Positions 1-7,652 are shown, counted from the first letter of the stretch. The stretch is 15,252 bases of DNA from Acidobacteriaceae bacterium (GCA_003164255.1 PLST01000202.1:1-15252), one strand, 5' to 3'. The notes: generated by a model from the letters alone, not told the origin. Made by a program: numbers and translations.

Positions 1-2204
1 AGAGCGCCGGGGAAGTCACGCTGCACCCTCAAATTCCAGTTCTGTGCGTAACCAACGCGCAGGTTCGGGTCGATTGCGAAGGTGTCCGCGGCAGCGCCTG
101 AGCATTGCGCGAATCCACTCGCAAGCGTCAGCTTGCATGCGCTGCTGTTGGCCTCACTGACACTTGTTGCGAAGGGCGCCTGTTCCGCCATGCTTTCAGC
201 TGCCGATACGTAGACTGAAGTGTCGTCGTAAATTCCGTACCCAGCGTTTACGACCAGCGTCGAAGCGGGAATCGGCCGCCACGAAATGCCAATGCGCGGC
301 TCAAATCCATGTTTGTCTGGCCGCACCAACGAAGTTGGATAGGTCGCGCCAGTCACGGAGCCCTTCGGGCTGTTGCCCACCACAGGTGCGACCGATGTAA
401 AACCGGGAGAGACATCGAGATTTGCCAGCCTGCCGAAGAGTTCAGTGATGGGAGCGCCGTAGTCCCATCGCATTCCTGCGTTGACGGTGAACTGCGGCAG
501 CATTCTCCAGTCGTCGGTGAAATAAAGGTCGTAGACCGACTGCCTCAGATACTTATCGGGATTGCCGAATGAAAGTGCGCTGGTGTCTGGAATGCCAAGG
601 AGGAAGTCGGCGAGATCTGAGCCGGTGGTTGTGGAGGCTCCGGCCGACGCAGTAGCTGGCTCCTGCGTTGCGACTCCGGTAAACGCGAACGATCCTCGCG
701 GGTTCTGCTGCCCGTATTCATTGAATTCCTGGCGGCGGAAATCTCCGCCAAAGATAAAGTTGTGGTGCCGATAGTTGGTTGAGACATTTGCGGAGAGTGC
801 ATCCGTGCGATTTCTGTTATAGGCGCTGTTCGCGTCGTTCAGCCCGGCAATCCCGCTCGAGAAGGTGAGTCCAGGCGGACCATAATCTGCAGGATCCTGA
901 TCGTTGCCGCCAATGCCGGCGTTTCCTGAAACATTCAAGCGGCTTTCAAACTCAGGACGCACATCCGTGCGCAGCCGCGTCAAGTGATAGCCGAGCAATA
1001 CAAACGTTTGATGAAGATAACGGTGCGACCAGTTGACGTTGGTATCGATGCCCAGCGAGTCGGTGGTATCAACAAAACCAAAAATGTTGGTGCTGTTTGC
1101 GCGCGAGCTTCGAAAGCCGAAACCTCCATACAACTGGTCTCGCCTGCCTATGGACTTGTTCATGCGAGATTGCAATGAGTCGGCATGCGTGTCATTGAGG
1201 ACTTCAGCCTGGTAGTTATAACTTGTACTTCCCGCCAGGTTAGGCTGCGGATAAAGATTGAGGAGCGCCGCCGCCTGCGGACTTACAGGTATGTTTCCGA
1301 TGAATGGGAGGCCCGTGGCAGGGTTGTAAATAGTTAGCGGTTGTCCTAGCGAGTTCAGCAGTCCGGAGAGATTGCCGGTTCTTTCCAGAGCGTCAGGAAC
1401 AAGGCCGGTTTCGTCTGAGGCATCCGCGCTGCGCGTCCACTGATAGCTGACAAAGAAATCTGGTCCGATGGGCATGAGGCGCGGAATGCGCAGCGGGCCA
1501 CCCAATGAGACCCCGGAGGTAATGCGGCTGTAGAAATCCTTTGGAGTCTGTTGGCCAGTGAGCGAGTACGGGCGCGCGTCAAAGACGGAGTTGTCAACAA
1601 TGGCGCTAAAACTGCCGTTGTAGAGGCCTTTCGCCCCAGGTCGATGGTTGCCGAAGGCAGGCGGCATGGAATACTGCGACGTGGCCGCATTGCTCTCGCT
1701 GCCGTTAATCAACATCCCATCCGCGGCCTTCTGCTGGGCATCGTCTGGTGGGGGCGGAGGCGCTTGAGGAACATTGGCATCGACGCCCTTTGCAGGTTTT
1801 TCGGTGGGCTTAGATTCTGATTCGCTCCTGGTTCGTGCCTTCAGGGGCTTGCTCGGGTGTACGCTGGCAAGCATTTGTTCAATTCCGAGCAACTTCAAAT
1901 CCCATTTTGCTTGCGGAGCATCGGGAGCTACATTCACTGCTGCGTCGAGCGTTGAGAAGCCGCTCATCTCGATTTCAATTTTCCATTGACCATCAGCAAG
2001 GTCAGGGAATTGATAAAGACCCTGGCGATCGGTAACGGTGGTCTCACGCTTTGAGCCTTGCGAAACCGTTACCGTAGCTCCAGGAATAGGGATGCCGTTG
2101 AAAAATACCTGTCCGTGGTACTCCGACGCCCAAGCTGAAACGGAGGCGCAGAGCCCGAGCAGGGCGCAGAGGACTTGGATCTTGGCGAAGCGCACCTGCG
2201 CCAT
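1..2204 (-). CDS. TonB-dependent receptor, Oar-like, with N-terminal carboxypeptidase-regulatory-like domain (partial, C-terminus off window)
   Basis: The minus strand stays open from an ATG at 2204 to the window edge, giving 734 codons without a stop. The start has a GGAG 7 nt upstream. Residues 1-27 form a signal peptide (hydrophobic core VLCALLGLCASVSA, likely cut after AWA). Residues about 28-85 are a carboxypeptidase-regulatory-like beta-sandwich (GIPIPGATVTV, then TDRQGLYQFPDL), followed by a charged and Pro-rich linker (QAPPPPPDD near 150). The remainder is beta-barrel-like, with phrases typical of acidobacterial receptors such as LADFLLGIPDTS, YFTDDWRMLPQFTVNAGMRWDYG and GFEPRIGISWRP. 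Such proteins sit in the outer membrane and are thought to import large substrates, often glycans, with TonB energy; the substrate here is unknown. It lies 54 bp downstream of the TIGR03435 gene and is probably co-transcribed with it. The C-terminal barrel strands lie outside the window. No clear TonB box was identified. Confidence 0.88.
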   Translation of the reverse strand, partial: MAQVRFAKIQVLCALLGLCASVSAWASEYHGQVFFNGIPIPGATVTVSQGSKRETTVTDRQGLYQFPDLADGQWKIEIEMSGFSTLDAAVNVAPDAPQAKWDLKLLGIEQMLASVHPSKPLKARTRSESESKPTEKPAKGVDANVPQAPPPPPDDAQQKAADGMLINGSESNAATSQYSMPPAFGNHRPGAKGLYNGSFSAIVDNSVFDARPYSLTGQQTPKDFYSRITSGVSLGGPLRIPRLMPIGPDFFVSYQWTRSADASDETGLVPDALERTGNLSGLLNSLGQPLTIYNPATGLPFIGNIPVSPQAAALLNLYPQPNLAGSTSYNYQAEVLNDTHADSLQSRMNKSIGRRDQLYGGFGFRSSRANSTNIFGFVDTTDSLGIDTNVNWSHRYLHQTFVLLGYHLTRLRTDVRPEFESRLNVSGNAGIGGNDQDPADYGPPGLTFSSGIAGLNDANSAYNRNRTDALSANVSTNYRHHNFIFGGDFRRQEFNEYGQQNPRGSFAFTGVATQEPATASAGASTTTGSDLADFLLGIPDTSALSFGNPDKYLRQSVYDLYFTDDWRMLPQFTVNAGMRWDYGAPITELFGRLANLDVSPGFTSVAPVVGNSPKGSVTGATYPTSLVRPDKHGFEPRIGISWRPIPASTLVVNAGYGIYDDTSVYVSAAESMAEQAPFATSVSEANSSACKLTLASGFAQCSGAAADTFAIDPNLRVGYAQNWNLRVQRDFPGA

Positions 2205-2258
2205 CCGTTGACTCCAGGGTCGTGCTGGTTTTCCGATGGTCTCTCGACAGACCCGAAG

Positions 2259-3482
2259 CTAGTTGGCCGACGGTTTTTGCACCGAGCTAATCACGAGGAC
2301 CGGAACTTGCGCCTTTCCGGCGTCGAGTTTCAATCCAATCTGTTCCTGGATGGCGGTGTAAAGTGGCGGAGGTGCGTCTGGGGCATCGCTGGCAGGGGGC
2401 GGCTTGATGCCCATGCCGCTGAATTGCGAATCATCCGCCGTCCACTTCAGAAGAAAATTCCATTTACCGCCGAGCGATGTCTGGTCGACTACAGGGCGGT
2501 CCAACACTGCGGACTGAAGTAGTCCCGTGAAGTCTGTCATGGTGGCGTTCTGTACAGTCAGCCTGACGGGAGAAATACTGGTGAAGAACAGGCCGGGCAA
2601 CTCGCCGCCCGAATCGTTCTTCGTCATTTTTTGCCCAGTCTTCGACACGGTCAGAACATAGGCCGGCATCTCTTTTGAATCTTTGCTGAACTTGAGTTGG
2701 AAGCGCTCGGCAAGCAGCTTCTGCACCATGCTCTTCACCTGGCGATCGTTTGGTGCTCCGGGAACATCGGGTTGTGCCTCGATGTCCCACTTATCCTTAT
2801 CCATCCACTCGGGCGCATTGATAATTTGCTTTTGCTGTACTCCGTACGCAAAAGTCAAGAGATCGGTCAGGGTCGTGTTGAACGTGCTGAAGTGGCTGCC
2901 TTGCACCCTGAAAGCCTTGCCCGGCTTGTCAGGCTCACTGGGCTTGATGGTCGCCACTTCGAAGCTCGGATCGGCGTCCGCGGCCATTGGAGGCAGTGTC
3001 GGCGGAGGTGTCGGAATGGTCCATGCCGTTTCAGGAGTAGCTCGCTCCAACAACAGGGGAAGCGGGTTCGGCCCCTGCGTCCACTGGCCGGCGATCGACT
3101 TGCCATCGGCAGACATTTTGCCCTCATAGCTGCCATCGATTGCCTGGATCTCGAACTTGAGAACCGAATCCTGAAAACTGGCGGAAGACGCGGTCATTTC
3201 CCCGCCGCCCTGGTCAATGCTGTAATTCACCACTTGCAGGGCGCCTTTATCTGTTTTGGTTATTTTGACCACAAGGCGAAGGTCGCGGTTGGCCTGCGGT
3301 ATGTGCAGTGTCCCTTGCCAGGAGTCGTCGATCCGATGAGGATCTGCCGTGGCCGGCGCGGGGGGCGTGGCTGGAGCTTGCGCCCTGGAAACAATCGGAA
3401 TCAATCCGGCGGTCAGACATACCAGGCCCAGCAGGGCGTTTCTACCACGAACAGGCTTGCACGCTAGTGTTTCACTCTTCAC
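2259..3482 (-). CDS. Secreted TIGR03435-family protein with an extra N-terminal beta domain
   Basis: This 407-residue protein is exported. I chose the GTG at 3482 because GAGGAG lies 8 nt upstream and the protein then begins with a normal signal peptide (basic MKSETLACKPVRGR, hydrophobic LLGLVCLTAGLIPIV, cut near RAQA). An in-frame TTG at 3521 is a poorer choice. Residues about 50-147 form a separate domain (DSWQGTLHIP, LRLVVKITKT, SYEGKMSADGKSIAGQWTQG) that I recall in front of secreted alpha/beta hydrolases of this phylum. After a Pro-rich linker, residues about 174-404 match the TIGR03435 family: FEVATIKPS, KLLAERFQLKF, LLQSAVLDRPVVDQTSLGGKWNF and a LYTAIQEQIGLKLDAGKAQVPVLVI tail. The biochemical role of TIGR03435 proteins is unknown. 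The gene is the first clear member of a unit with the TonB receptor, and its start overlaps a possible small ORF. Confidence 0.9.
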   Translation of the reverse strand: MKSETLACKPVRGRNALLGLVCLTAGLIPIVSRAQAPATPPAPATADPHRIDDSWQGTLHIPQANRDLRLVVKITKTDKGALQVVNYSIDQGGGEMTASSASFQDSVLKFEIQAIDGSYEGKMSADGKSIAGQWTQGPNPLPLLLERATPETAWTIPTPPPTLPPMAADADPSFEVATIKPSEPDKPGKAFRVQGSHFSTFNTTLTDLLTFAYGVQQKQIINAPEWMDKDKWDIEAQPDVPGAPNDRQVKSMVQKLLAERFQLKFSKDSKEMPAYVLTVSKTGQKMTKNDSGGELPGLFFTSISPVRLTVQNATMTDFTGLLQSAVLDRPVVDQTSLGGKWNFLLKWTADDSQFSGMGIKPPPASDAPDAPPPLYTAIQEQIGLKLDAGKAQVPVLVISSVQKPSAN

Positions 3483-3592
3483 GCGAAATACTCCTCTTCT
3501 GCGGCCTGCATCCTCAGCCAAGAAAGACGCAAACCAAAGCTATTTGCTTGATCCTGAGAAGAATACACCGGTAAGACGGATGTACTTTCCAT
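3479..3592 (-). CDS. Possible small ORF (37 aa), translationally coupled to the TIGR03435 gene
   Basis: An ATG at 3592 has an AGGA five nt upstream and opens a 37-codon frame. It stops at TGA 3481-3479, overlapping the GTG start of the next gene as GTGA. The Shine-Dalgarno of the downstream gene (GAGGAG) lies inside its last codons and encodes the acidic end EEEYFA. The peptide starts MESTSVLPVYSSQDQ, has no membrane segment and is not recognised. It may be a real small protein, or a leader ORF whose translation opens the downstream start. It may also be chance, since 37 codons is short. What is seen is the frame, the ribosome-binding site and the 4-bp overlap; the function is not known. Confidence 0.35.
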   Translation of the reverse strand: MESTSVLPVYSSQDQANSFGLRLSWLRMQAAEEEYFA

Positions 3593-4079
3593 TTGTTTCC
3601 TGCGGCGCCGGCTTTTTGTGCACGAACTGGATTCAGGTTCGAGCGGTGATTACACAACTATGTACGTTCGATTCCTTGAGTCCGTTCCATCCAAATCACC
3701 GAAGAAGTTAGCGCCTTGATCTTGAATGTTACGTACGGTAACATGCGGATGCGCCTGGAGGTCAAGGAAAATCATGCGTGCCAATAGAGCCCGGTTTTGA
3801 AACGTGCGGTTGCGGAGATTCATCGAGTGCGTGGAACTCCGGAAATTGATCGCTGCCAGTTGATCAAGGTTGGCCTGAGCGAGCCACGCTGTGCGGGGCC
3901 AGGTGGTGCGCAGCGGGTTGAATGCTTGCTGAATTTGACACCGGCGGCCTCCAATTTGTTCCCGCTAGGGTCGCCATGGAGCTTTCGAAGTCCCCGCCAA
4001 GATATGATGGAAGCTTGAATACCACTTCCGCGACAATCCCGCCTGAGGGAAGTCTTCTTGCGATCGCGACCAGGGACAG
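3593..4079. other. Divergent intergenic region without a convincing gene
   Basis: This 487-bp region separates the minus-strand TIGR03435/receptor unit from the plus-strand citramalate-synthase gene and must hold both promoters. The only clear structure is the palindrome at 3726-3744. A plus-strand frame runs from an ATG at 3743 through a TAG near 3785 and then reads open to 4018. Its product has no firm family match, so I do not call it a gene. No confident -35/-10 pair was found on either strand. Confidence 0.5.
3726..3744. promoter_or_regulatory. TetR-type palindromic operator candidate
   Basis: The 19-bp site ATGTTACGTACGGTAACAT has perfect 7-bp arms (ATGTTAC/GTAACAT) around a 5-bp GTACG centre. 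Its length, symmetry and TTAC...GTAA arms are typical of operators bound by dimeric TetR/AcrR-family repressors. It lies 134 bp from the small-ORF start on the minus strand and 335 bp from the citramalate-synthase start on the plus strand, so it could act on either. No intact regulator gene is present in the window. Confidence 0.5.
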
Positions 4080-5717
4080 ATGACAGAATCCATACACAGA
4101 AAAGTTGAGCTGTTCGATACCAGCTTACGCGACGGGATGCAACAGCCAAACCTGGATATCTCGGTGCCGAACGCCGTGATGTTATTGCAGCGGATGGGCG
4201 CCTTCGGGGTGCACTATGCCGAGATCGGCTTCGCAGGGGCAAACCAGTTTGTCTCAGACCTGACGGGCGCACTGAGTGGAGCCGATACGGGCGCGATGAA
4301 GCTGGCCTTGTTTGGGAGATCGCGCGGCCGCGGCACAAAGGTGGAGGAATGGCCCGATGTGCAATTTATCATCGCCAAGCGGAAGCGCGTCCCGGTTGCG
4401 GTGATCGTGGTCAAATCGAGGCTTCTCGATATTGCCAAGTCGCTTGAAACTACGCCAGAAGAAAACCTGCTCATGGTGGCTGAGACAGTTCATTGTCTGC
4501 AAGACAACGGTCTGGAAGTCCTGGTGGATTTTGAGCACGCCATGGACGCCGCCTGCGGCAGACGTGAAAACGGAATTCCCTGTGACGCCGACTCCAGGAA
4601 GCGAGGTCAGGATTACTTCCACCAGATGGTTGAACAATGCATCGGTGATGGAGTGAGCCGGTTGGTGGTGTGCGATACCAATGGCGGAGCGAGCCCGGAA
4701 GAAGTGGCGCATGTGTTCACGCGATTAAGGGAAATTCATCCGCAAGCCGCTTTTGGGTTTCACGGGCACACCGATCGCGGACTTGGAGTTGCCAATAGCC
4801 GCGCTGCAATTCTTGCCGGCGCCATTCAGGTGCAAGGCACGTTGCTGGGAACCGGCGAGCGATGCGGCAACGTTAACCTGACCACTGTGATTGGCGGAAT
4901 GCAGCTTAGGAGCGAAGCTGAATTTGTAACTCCCGAATCACTCACCGGACTTACCGCGCTTGCGAATTCTGCGTACGCCGCTTTTGGACTCGAGGCGCCG
5001 CACGGCACGCCCATCGTAGGACCGGGAGCATTTGGCACCTGGGCGGGCATGCATGGCAGCAGTGAGCGAAAGAATCCGGGAGCCTATTTATGGTGCGAGC
5101 CAGCGAGAGTGGGCGCCAACCCGGTCATCGGCGTCAACGCTCAATCGGGTAGAGCCAACATCGTGCTGCTTTCTGAAGCGCTCGGCGTAGCGCTTAATTC
5201 CGCCCAGGCTCAGGCTCTGATCGACGCCAACCAGGGGATGATTGACGGTGGCGCGTTTACCGTGAGCGAGATCAGCTTCAGACTCGCGTGCATGAAGGTT
5301 CTTGGGACGCTCAAGGAGCGTTTCAGCGTAAAAAGCTGGCGCGTTCTTGACGAGTCGGACGAGACTGGAAACAGGTACGTTCAGGCCTCAATGCAGTTGT
5401 CGATCGGTGATTCGACCGTGGTAACGACGCGTGCTGAGGGTGCAGGACCTGTTGACGGACTTACAAAGGCCATGCGGCATGAACTGGAGAAATGGTACCC
5501 AGCCCTGACGCATATGCGGCTGGGCACATTCACCGTAACTGCGATTGATGTATCTGCGCAGGATACGGCGGCACATGTGCGCGTCACCGTGAGCTTCAAT
5601 GCAGACGGTCACGAGCCCTGGGTCACCGCAGGCGTGAGCAGCGACCTGAACCAGGCAGCGCTCATGGCAATCGTGGACGGATTTCATTATTGGTTGTTGA
5701 CCAGCTCGGCTGGTTGA
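4080..5717 (+). CDS. cimA: Citramalate synthase-family protein (TIGR00977-like, divergent)
   Basis: This 545-residue enzyme belongs to the citramalate/isopropylmalate/homocitrate synthase superfamily. Family members condense acetyl-CoA with a 2-oxo acid; the CimA reaction uses pyruvate and gives (R)-citramalate, which enters isoleucine synthesis through 2-oxobutyrate. The catalytic opening LFDTSLRDG is at residues 11-19, the metal-binding HGHTD at 228-232 and the acetyl-CoA-site GERCGN at 259-264. GMH at 323-325 corresponds to the usual GIH, and QSGRANIVLL follows. Residues about 420-540 form the C-terminal regulatory LeuA-dimer domain (FSVKSWRVLDESDET, ending VTAGVSSDLNQAAL). Length and domain order match TIGR00977 better than LeuA. 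Some usual CimA positions differ: EIGFAG replaces EGGWPG, HGHTD replaces HAHND, and FGTWAGMH replaces FAHKGGIH. The substrate is therefore not certain. The ATG is preceded closely by AGGGA. The gene stands alone, convergent with the malate synthase gene. Confidence 0.85.
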   Translation: MTESIHRKVELFDTSLRDGMQQPNLDISVPNAVMLLQRMGAFGVHYAEIGFAGANQFVSDLTGALSGADTGAMKLALFGRSRGRGTKVEEWPDVQFIIAKRKRVPVAVIVVKSRLLDIAKSLETTPEENLLMVAETVHCLQDNGLEVLVDFEHAMDAACGRRENGIPCDADSRKRGQDYFHQMVEQCIGDGVSRLVVCDTNGGASPEEVAHVFTRLREIHPQAAFGFHGHTDRGLGVANSRAAILAGAIQVQGTLLGTGERCGNVNLTTVIGGMQLRSEAEFVTPESLTGLTALANSAYAAFGLEAPHGTPIVGPGAFGTWAGMHGSSERKNPGAYLWCEPARVGANPVIGVNAQSGRANIVLLSEALGVALNSAQAQALIDANQGMIDGGAFTVSEISFRLACMKVLGTLKERFSVKSWRVLDESDETGNRYVQASMQLSIGDSTVVTTRAEGAGPVDGLTKAMRHELEKWYPALTHMRLGTFTVTAIDVSAQDTAAHVRVTVSFNADGHEPWVTAGVSSDLNQAALMAIVDGFHYWLLTSSAG

Positions 5718-5735
5718 GGGCGGACAAAATCAAAT

Positions 5736-5756
5736 TGGCCGGCTAGAGGCCGGCCA
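5736..5756. terminator. Strong hairpin between convergent genes, possible bidirectional terminator
   Basis: TGGCCGGC and GCCGGCCA form a perfect 8-bp stem with a TAGAG loop, 18 bp after the stop of the plus-strand citramalate-synthase gene. A few A residues precede it (CAAATT), but no T-run follows on the plus strand, so it is not a textbook intrinsic terminator. Its position between convergent genes makes a transcript-end role plausible. Confidence 0.45.
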
Positions 5757-5802
5757 TTCATGCTGCTGACAGGGATGATCTGGCATTTTAGAAGAAGGCC
5801 CG

Positions 5803-5915
5803 GGGCTAAAGCCCGACTTTGATTTTGCGGCCTTTCGGCACGAGTAAACTCGTGCCCTGATACAAACCATCTCGCCCTCGGAGTCTTTCCGCAACCTGTA
5901 AAGCGCAACGGTCTT
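5803..5915. repeat. Composite palindromic repeat, copy A (acidobacterial type, left arm missing)
   Basis: The element holds GGGCTaaAGCCC (5803-5814) followed by a TTTGATTTTGCGG spacer. A near-perfect hairpin GGCACGAGTAAACTCGTGCC (5837-5856) and CTGATACAAA come next, then TTTCCGCAACCTGTAAAGC near 5885-5905. The same parts occur in the same order in the copy at 12719-12897. The right boundary is approximate. It lies in the spacer between convergent genes and may end transcripts, but it looks more like a dispersed genomic repeat. Confidence 0.65.
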
Positions 5916-5929
5916 TGTTGATGTTGTGC

Positions 5930-5949
5930 GGCACGGCTAAAGCCGGGCC
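5930..5949. repeat. Third hairpin of the copy A repeat cluster
   Basis: GGCACGGCTAAAGCCGGGCC has arms GGCaCGGCT and AGCCGgGCC with one mismatch and an AA loop. It is followed by CTTTCAAAG, which resembles the CTTGTTACAAAG tail of the other copies. It appears to be a related palindromic unit placed immediately beyond the malate synthase stop codon. Confidence 0.5.
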
Positions 5950-5985
5950 CTTTCAAAGCTGGTCTACAGTAAGTGCAAAAATGCG

Positions 5986-7602
5986 CTAATCTGCGCCGAG
6001 ATTCTCTTCTTTCAGCACACGCTGGTATGCGGGTACCGTAAGGAACTCGATGAATTGTGGTGCGCGCACCAGTTCCCGCATCAGGTCTGCCGCCTTCACG
6101 TACGCGGTGTAGCGAACAGGGTCCACCGCGGCCCTCTGCTTTTCGAGCTCGGCGGCGATCAGGCTTTCGACAAGCGCAATATCAACGGTCCTGCCGTCAC
6201 TGAGTTTCGACTTCTGGTGAATCCACTGCCAAAGCTGCGCTCTGCTGATCTCTGCCGTGGCGGCGTCTTCCATCAGGTTGAAGAGTGGAACGCATCCGAT
6301 GCCGCGCAGCCACGCCTCAACATAACCCAGACCAACAGCCACGTTCTGTTTCAGTCCCGCATCGGTAATTTGTCCATCGGGAATTTGGATCAGATCCGCA
6401 GCGGTGCAGTGATAGTCAGGCAGCTGCTTTGAAATCTGATTAGGCTGCGGCATCAAGCGATTGAAGATCTCAAGGGCCACCGGAACCAGTCCGGGATGCG
6501 CCACCCAGGTGCCGTCGTGACCATCGCTGGCCTCGCGCTCTTTGTCGGCCTGCACCTGGGCGATTGCCTTATCGTTCGCCGCGGGATCACTCTTGATGGG
6601 GATGTACGCGGACATTCCACCCATTGCATGGACATTGCGCCTGTGGCAGGTCTGGATGGCCAGCTTTGAATAGCTGCGCATAAAGTGAGTGGTCATGGTG
6701 ACCTGTGCGCGATCGGGCAAAACGGCATGAGGATCGTTTGAGAATTTTTTGATGAAGCTGAAGATGTAGTCCCAACGCCCGCAATTCAATCCAGCGGAGT
6801 GATCGCGCAGTTCGTAGAGAATCTCGTCCATTTCAAAGCTGGCAAGGATGGTTTCGATCAGGACAGTGCCCTTGATGGAGCCTTGCGGCAGGCCAATCTT
6901 CTGTTGCGCGCGGACAAAGATGTCATTCCAGAGGCGCGCTTCTAGATGGCTCTCCATTTTGGGCAGGTAAAAGTAGGGACCGCTGCCGCGCGCCAACAGT
7001 TCTTTCGCATTGTGAAAGAAGTAAAGGCCAAAGTCGAAGATCGAGCCGGACATCGGCTCGCCATCCACGCGCAGATGGCGTTCTTCAAGGTGCCAGCCGC
7101 GTGCACGCACAAACAGCACGGCCGGATTTTCAATAAGTTTGTATTGCTTTCCAGTTGCAGGATCAGAAAAAGTGATTGTGCGGCGGATCGCATCTTTAAG
7201 ATTGATCTGACCGTCGAGCAGGTTATTCCAGGTGGGTGTGTTTGAGTCTTCAAAATCAGCCATAAAGACCTTCGCGCCGGAGTTCAGCGCGTTGATGATC
7301 ATCTTGCGATCAACCGGCCCCGTGATCTCTACGCGGCGGTCGAGAATATCGTTTGGAAGGGGCGCCACGGACCACTCGGCTTCGCGAATCGCCTTGGTCT
7401 CCGCGAGGAAGTTGGGCTTTTCGCCGGCATCGAGCCTCTTCTGCCTCTCGTGGCGGGCTTCGAGCAGCGCCTTGCGGCGCGCATTGAAGGTGCGCTGCAG
7501 GTCAACGATGAATTCAACTGCTTCTGGCGTCAAAATCTCGGCGTAGCTTTCAGTGATGGGAGCGAGGAACTCAACATGGGGAATCTGGATGGAACCGGGC
7601 AT
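5986..7602 (-). CDS. aceB: Malate synthase A
   Basis: This 538-residue cytosolic enzyme condenses glyoxylate with acetyl-CoA to give malate and CoA. The length fits malate synthase A (about 530-540) and excludes the roughly 720-residue G form. The family signature RDHSAGLNCGRWDYIF is at 266-281, VRARGWHLEE with the catalytic arginine is near 165-174, and the catalytic aspartate is D446 in NLMEDAATAEI. Also visible are MADFEDSNTPTWNNL (114-128), GGMSAYIP (328-335) and DGTWVAHPGLVP (363-374). The ATG at 7602 has GGAG 9 nt upstream. It is the last gene of the minus-strand glycolate operon, 85 bp after the hydratase-family gene, and uses the glyoxylate made by GlcDEF. No isocitrate lyase is in the window, so the glycolate route is the visible source of glyoxylate. 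Confidence 0.96.
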   Translation of the reverse strand: MPGSIQIPHVEFLAPITESYAEILTPEAVEFIVDLQRTFNARRKALLEARHERQKRLDAGEKPNFLAETKAIREAEWSVAPLPNDILDRRVEITGPVDRKMIINALNSGAKVFMADFEDSNTPTWNNLLDGQINLKDAIRRTITFSDPATGKQYKLIENPAVLFVRARGWHLEERHLRVDGEPMSGSIFDFGLYFFHNAKELLARGSGPYFYLPKMESHLEARLWNDIFVRAQQKIGLPQGSIKGTVLIETILASFEMDEILYELRDHSAGLNCGRWDYIFSFIKKFSNDPHAVLPDRAQVTMTTHFMRSYSKLAIQTCHRRNVHAMGGMSAYIPIKSDPAANDKAIAQVQADKEREASDGHDGTWVAHPGLVPVALEIFNRLMPQPNQISKQLPDYHCTAADLIQIPDGQITDAGLKQNVAVGLGYVEAWLRGIGCVPLFNLMEDAATAEISRAQLWQWIHQKSKLSDGRTVDIALVESLIAAELEKQRAAVDPVRYTAYVKAADLMRELVRAPQFIEFLTVPAYQRVLKEENLGAD

Positions 7603-7652
7603 AGTAAAAAACTCCGTGGTCGGGTGGTCCTACCTTTTGAGAATAATTGGTC

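Noticed and set aside
2683..3467. Long plus-strand frames opposite the TIGR03435 gene
   Set aside because: They are antisense shadows; the minus-strand frame carries the signal peptide and all family motifs.
3797..4018. Plus-strand open frame in the divergent spacer, possible TetR remnant
   Set aside because: It starts from TTG without a ribosome-binding site, and the resemblance to a helix-turn-helix is faint and off by one residue in spacing. It is kept only as a hint under the operator finding.
3864..4097. Minus-strand frame of 77 codons overlapping the citramalate-synthase start
   Set aside because: It has no recognisable family and no good start signal, and it runs into the start of a clear gene on the other strand.
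5687..5956. Minus-strand frame of 89 codons in the convergent spacer
   Set aside because: It is built from the repeat hairpins and the intergenic stem, and ends inside the citramalate-synthase gene with no family features.
5718..5985. Possible CRISPR array or tRNA in the hairpin-rich spacer
   Set aside because: The hairpins are not regularly spaced direct repeats with unique spacers, and no cloverleaf or conserved tRNA arms can be drawn.
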